Part shown: in pieces, positions 63,201 through 64,000 of the stretch
Layout: every line of letters begins with the position of its first letter
How positions within the stretch are numbered: position 1 is the first letter of the stretch
Assembly (NCBI RefSeq): GCF_050624435.1
Contig: NC_134536.1
Coordinates: 130,726,758 to 130,790,757, forward strand
From: Tenrec ecaudatus
Lineage: Eukaryota; Chordata; Mammalia; Afrosoricida; Tenrecidae
Length of the DNA: 64,000 nt
Direction: 5' to 3'
Notes under the pieces: generated by a model
The model's input: only the letters and a program-made list of their open reading frames with translations
Database searches by the model: none
What the model was told of the DNA's origin: nothing
Program-made: the position numbers and the translations under genes

Positions 63201-63576
63201 TCAGTTAGCAGCCTGACGGATAACCAGCCACTCCACGAGGTCTCCCCAAACGCGTACATCCATGGTAGCTTGTACATAGCTGCTGCCCTAGGGCATCTTC
63301 TGCCTTTCCCAGGCAGTCCCTCCCCGCCCCACCAAAAAAAAAACAAACTTAAAGGCAATGACAGTGTTAGGATCATGCACAGCAGGGACTCCAGGACCCT
63401 GCTCTGGGAGAAAAATGAGGCCTCTGCTCCTGTAAAGATTTCCAGTCTCGGAAACCCAACGGGGCCTTTGTACTGTGTCCAGCAGGGTTGCGGTGAGTCG
63501 GACTGGGCTCGATGGCAGTGAGTGAGGACTCTGTACCTTGGGCACGATGAGAATCCCTTCTGATTGGCCCATGACT

Positions 63577-63610
<34 letters not shown>

Positions 63611-64000
63611 CCATCAGGTCCAGCAGGAAAAAGCAGAGAGGCAAGGTTATGGGACAAATGCATTCAGCAAGATCGTGGCACCTCCATGGCTGGACTCAGG
63701 TCTGCTGAGCCCATGCTCCCCCAAGCCCCACAAAGCCCTGTTCACGACAGGTGCTTGGAGGAAAGCACTCTGAGCCCCAAGAAGCTCTTGGTCTCTCCCC
63801 AGTCCTCTCCCCAGTTCCCATCTGCACACCACCTCAGGGCCTCCCACCAACCTCCTTGCCTCTTCCAGAAGCCCCTCAGAAGAGGACTCTCGCTTCTCAC
63901 ACACCTTCAGCCTCCTCCTCCTGGCCTGCATCCTTCTCAGCAAGTTTCTGGTAGCTGGCATCCTCTGGGTTGCGGCCTGGCATGGGTGGAAGCTAAGGGC
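59987..64000 (+). CDS. TREM2: TREM2, exons 1 to 4 (3' end beyond the window)
   Basis: Exons are 59987-60026, 61513-61863, 62781-62871 and 63869-end, all GT-AG with phases 1,1,2. Residue numbering coincides with human TREM2: sequons at Asn20 and Asn79, V-set cysteines Cys36 and Cys51/Cys60, and ligand-face Arg47, Arg62, Thr66 and Asp87. The ADAM cleavage site His157-Ser158 lies in the stalk, and the transmembrane Lys186 pairs with DAP12/TYROBP. The family is a microglial/macrophage lipid and lipoprotein sensor signalling through DAP12 and SYK. The 5' leader keeps a CTTGCACAAGGCAC stretch that I recall from human TREM2 mRNA. The window ends after codon 204, so about 26 codons are expected beyond it. 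Confidence 0.97.
60213..60251. repeat. (GT)n microsatellite in TREM2 intron 1
   Basis: A GT run with one TTTG break at the end, about 190 bp after exon 1. Confidence 0.93.
61297..61485 (+). repeat. AfroSINE immediately upstream of TREM2 exon 2
   Basis: It has CCAGTGGCACAGTGAGCTGC, AGCGGTTTGAACCCACC and a GGCTCAATGGCAGGGT tail. It ends about 27 bp before the exon 2 acceptor. Confidence 0.78.
61513..61863 (+). CDS. TREM2: TREM2 exon 2 (V-set Ig domain)
   Basis: The exon is 351 nt, the same length as I recall for human TREM2. It carries RKAWCRQ, GPCQRV, NGST and ITDD motifs and the [10 protein letters not shown] strand. An AfroSINE ends only about 30 bp upstream of the acceptor. Confidence 0.97.
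61953..62130 (+). repeat. AfroSINE in TREM2 intron 2
   Basis: It has GTCAGCAGTTCGAAACCCC, CCCATAAAGTGTTGCAG and GAGTCGGGATCAACTCCATGG. Confidence 0.78.
62781..62871 (+). CDS. TREM2: TREM2 exon 3 (stalk with shedding site)
   Basis: The exon is 91 nt, phase 1 in, phase 2 out. It encodes an acidic stalk starting DPLDH and ending VEHSISR, which contains the His157-Ser158 sheddase site. Confidence 0.95.
63063..63240 (-). repeat. AfroSINE in TREM2 intron 3
   Basis: Its reverse body starts ACTCACCGCTATTGAGTC and contains GGCTGTAAATCTTTATAAG. Confidence 0.7.
63385..63530 (+). repeat. AfroSINE 3' half in TREM2 intron 3
   Basis: It has TGTAAAGATTTCCAGTCTCG and GTGAGTCGGACTGGGCTCGA. The tRNA-like head is missing. 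Confidence 0.68.
63579..63608. repeat. (CA)n microsatellite in TREM2 intron 3
   Basis: A CA run about 260 bp before exon 4. Confidence 0.93.
63869..64000 (+). CDS. TREM2: TREM2 exon 4 (transmembrane and start of tail, truncated by the window)
   Basis: The exon opens after a tcttccag acceptor. It has the LLLLACI helix with Lys186 and then the AAWHG juxtamembrane motif, both human-like. Translation is open to the last base. Confidence 0.93.

Overview
This is nuclear DNA of a placental mammal. The repeats point to an afrotherian, most probably the lesser hedgehog tenrec (Echinops telfairi) or a close relative. Two signals support this. Copies of a tRNA-derived SINE with the AfroSINE layout, and RTE (BovB-like) LINE 3' ends, are scattered throughout. 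At least six short hAT elements with the 'Space Invader' (SPIN) termini and 8-bp target duplications are also present; SPIN was reported in tenrec but, as I recall, not in elephant or hyrax. The species name is an inference.

The genic part is a piece of the TREM receptor cluster (human 6p21.1), with all genes on the + strand. (1) TREML2 has five exons between 23008 and 33310. It has an intact 338-codon reading frame, but its last ten codons appear to be read in a shifted frame. (2) A six-exon gene between 42944 and 49799 has an open frame of 286 codons and correct splice sites and phases throughout. It predicts a single-IgV, ITIM-bearing (inhibitory) TREM-like receptor that I cannot match to a named human TREM gene. 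It sits in the TREML2-TREM2 interval and is the most interesting item here. (3) TREM2 occupies 59987 to the window end. Exons 1-3 and most of exon 4 are present, and the gene is cut off inside its transmembrane/tail exon.

Layout: 1-11 kb is dense repeat (L1-type 3' ends, RTE LINEs, ERVL-type LTRs, SPIN). 11-15 kb is repeat-poor with no gene I recognise. 15-17.5 kb holds an ERVL fossil (integrase end plus dUTPase, and its LTR) inserted into an L1-type repeat. 17.5-23 kb is LTRs and unique sequence. 23-33.3 kb is TREML2. 36.6-39.2 kb is a triple-nested LINE/LTR/L1 stack. 43-50 kb is the ITIM receptor. 52.7-59.8 kb is repeats. 60-64 kb is TREM2.

Functionally, TREM2 (transmembrane lysine 186, a DAP12-coupled activating type) lies next to an uncharged-transmembrane, two-ITIM receptor. 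This is the paired activating/inhibitory arrangement seen in myeloid receptor clusters. TREML2 and the ITIM receptor share B-strand and WC-motif residues at identical positions, which suggests local duplication. No bacterial or plasmid features, CRISPR arrays, tRNA genes or rRNA genes were seen.
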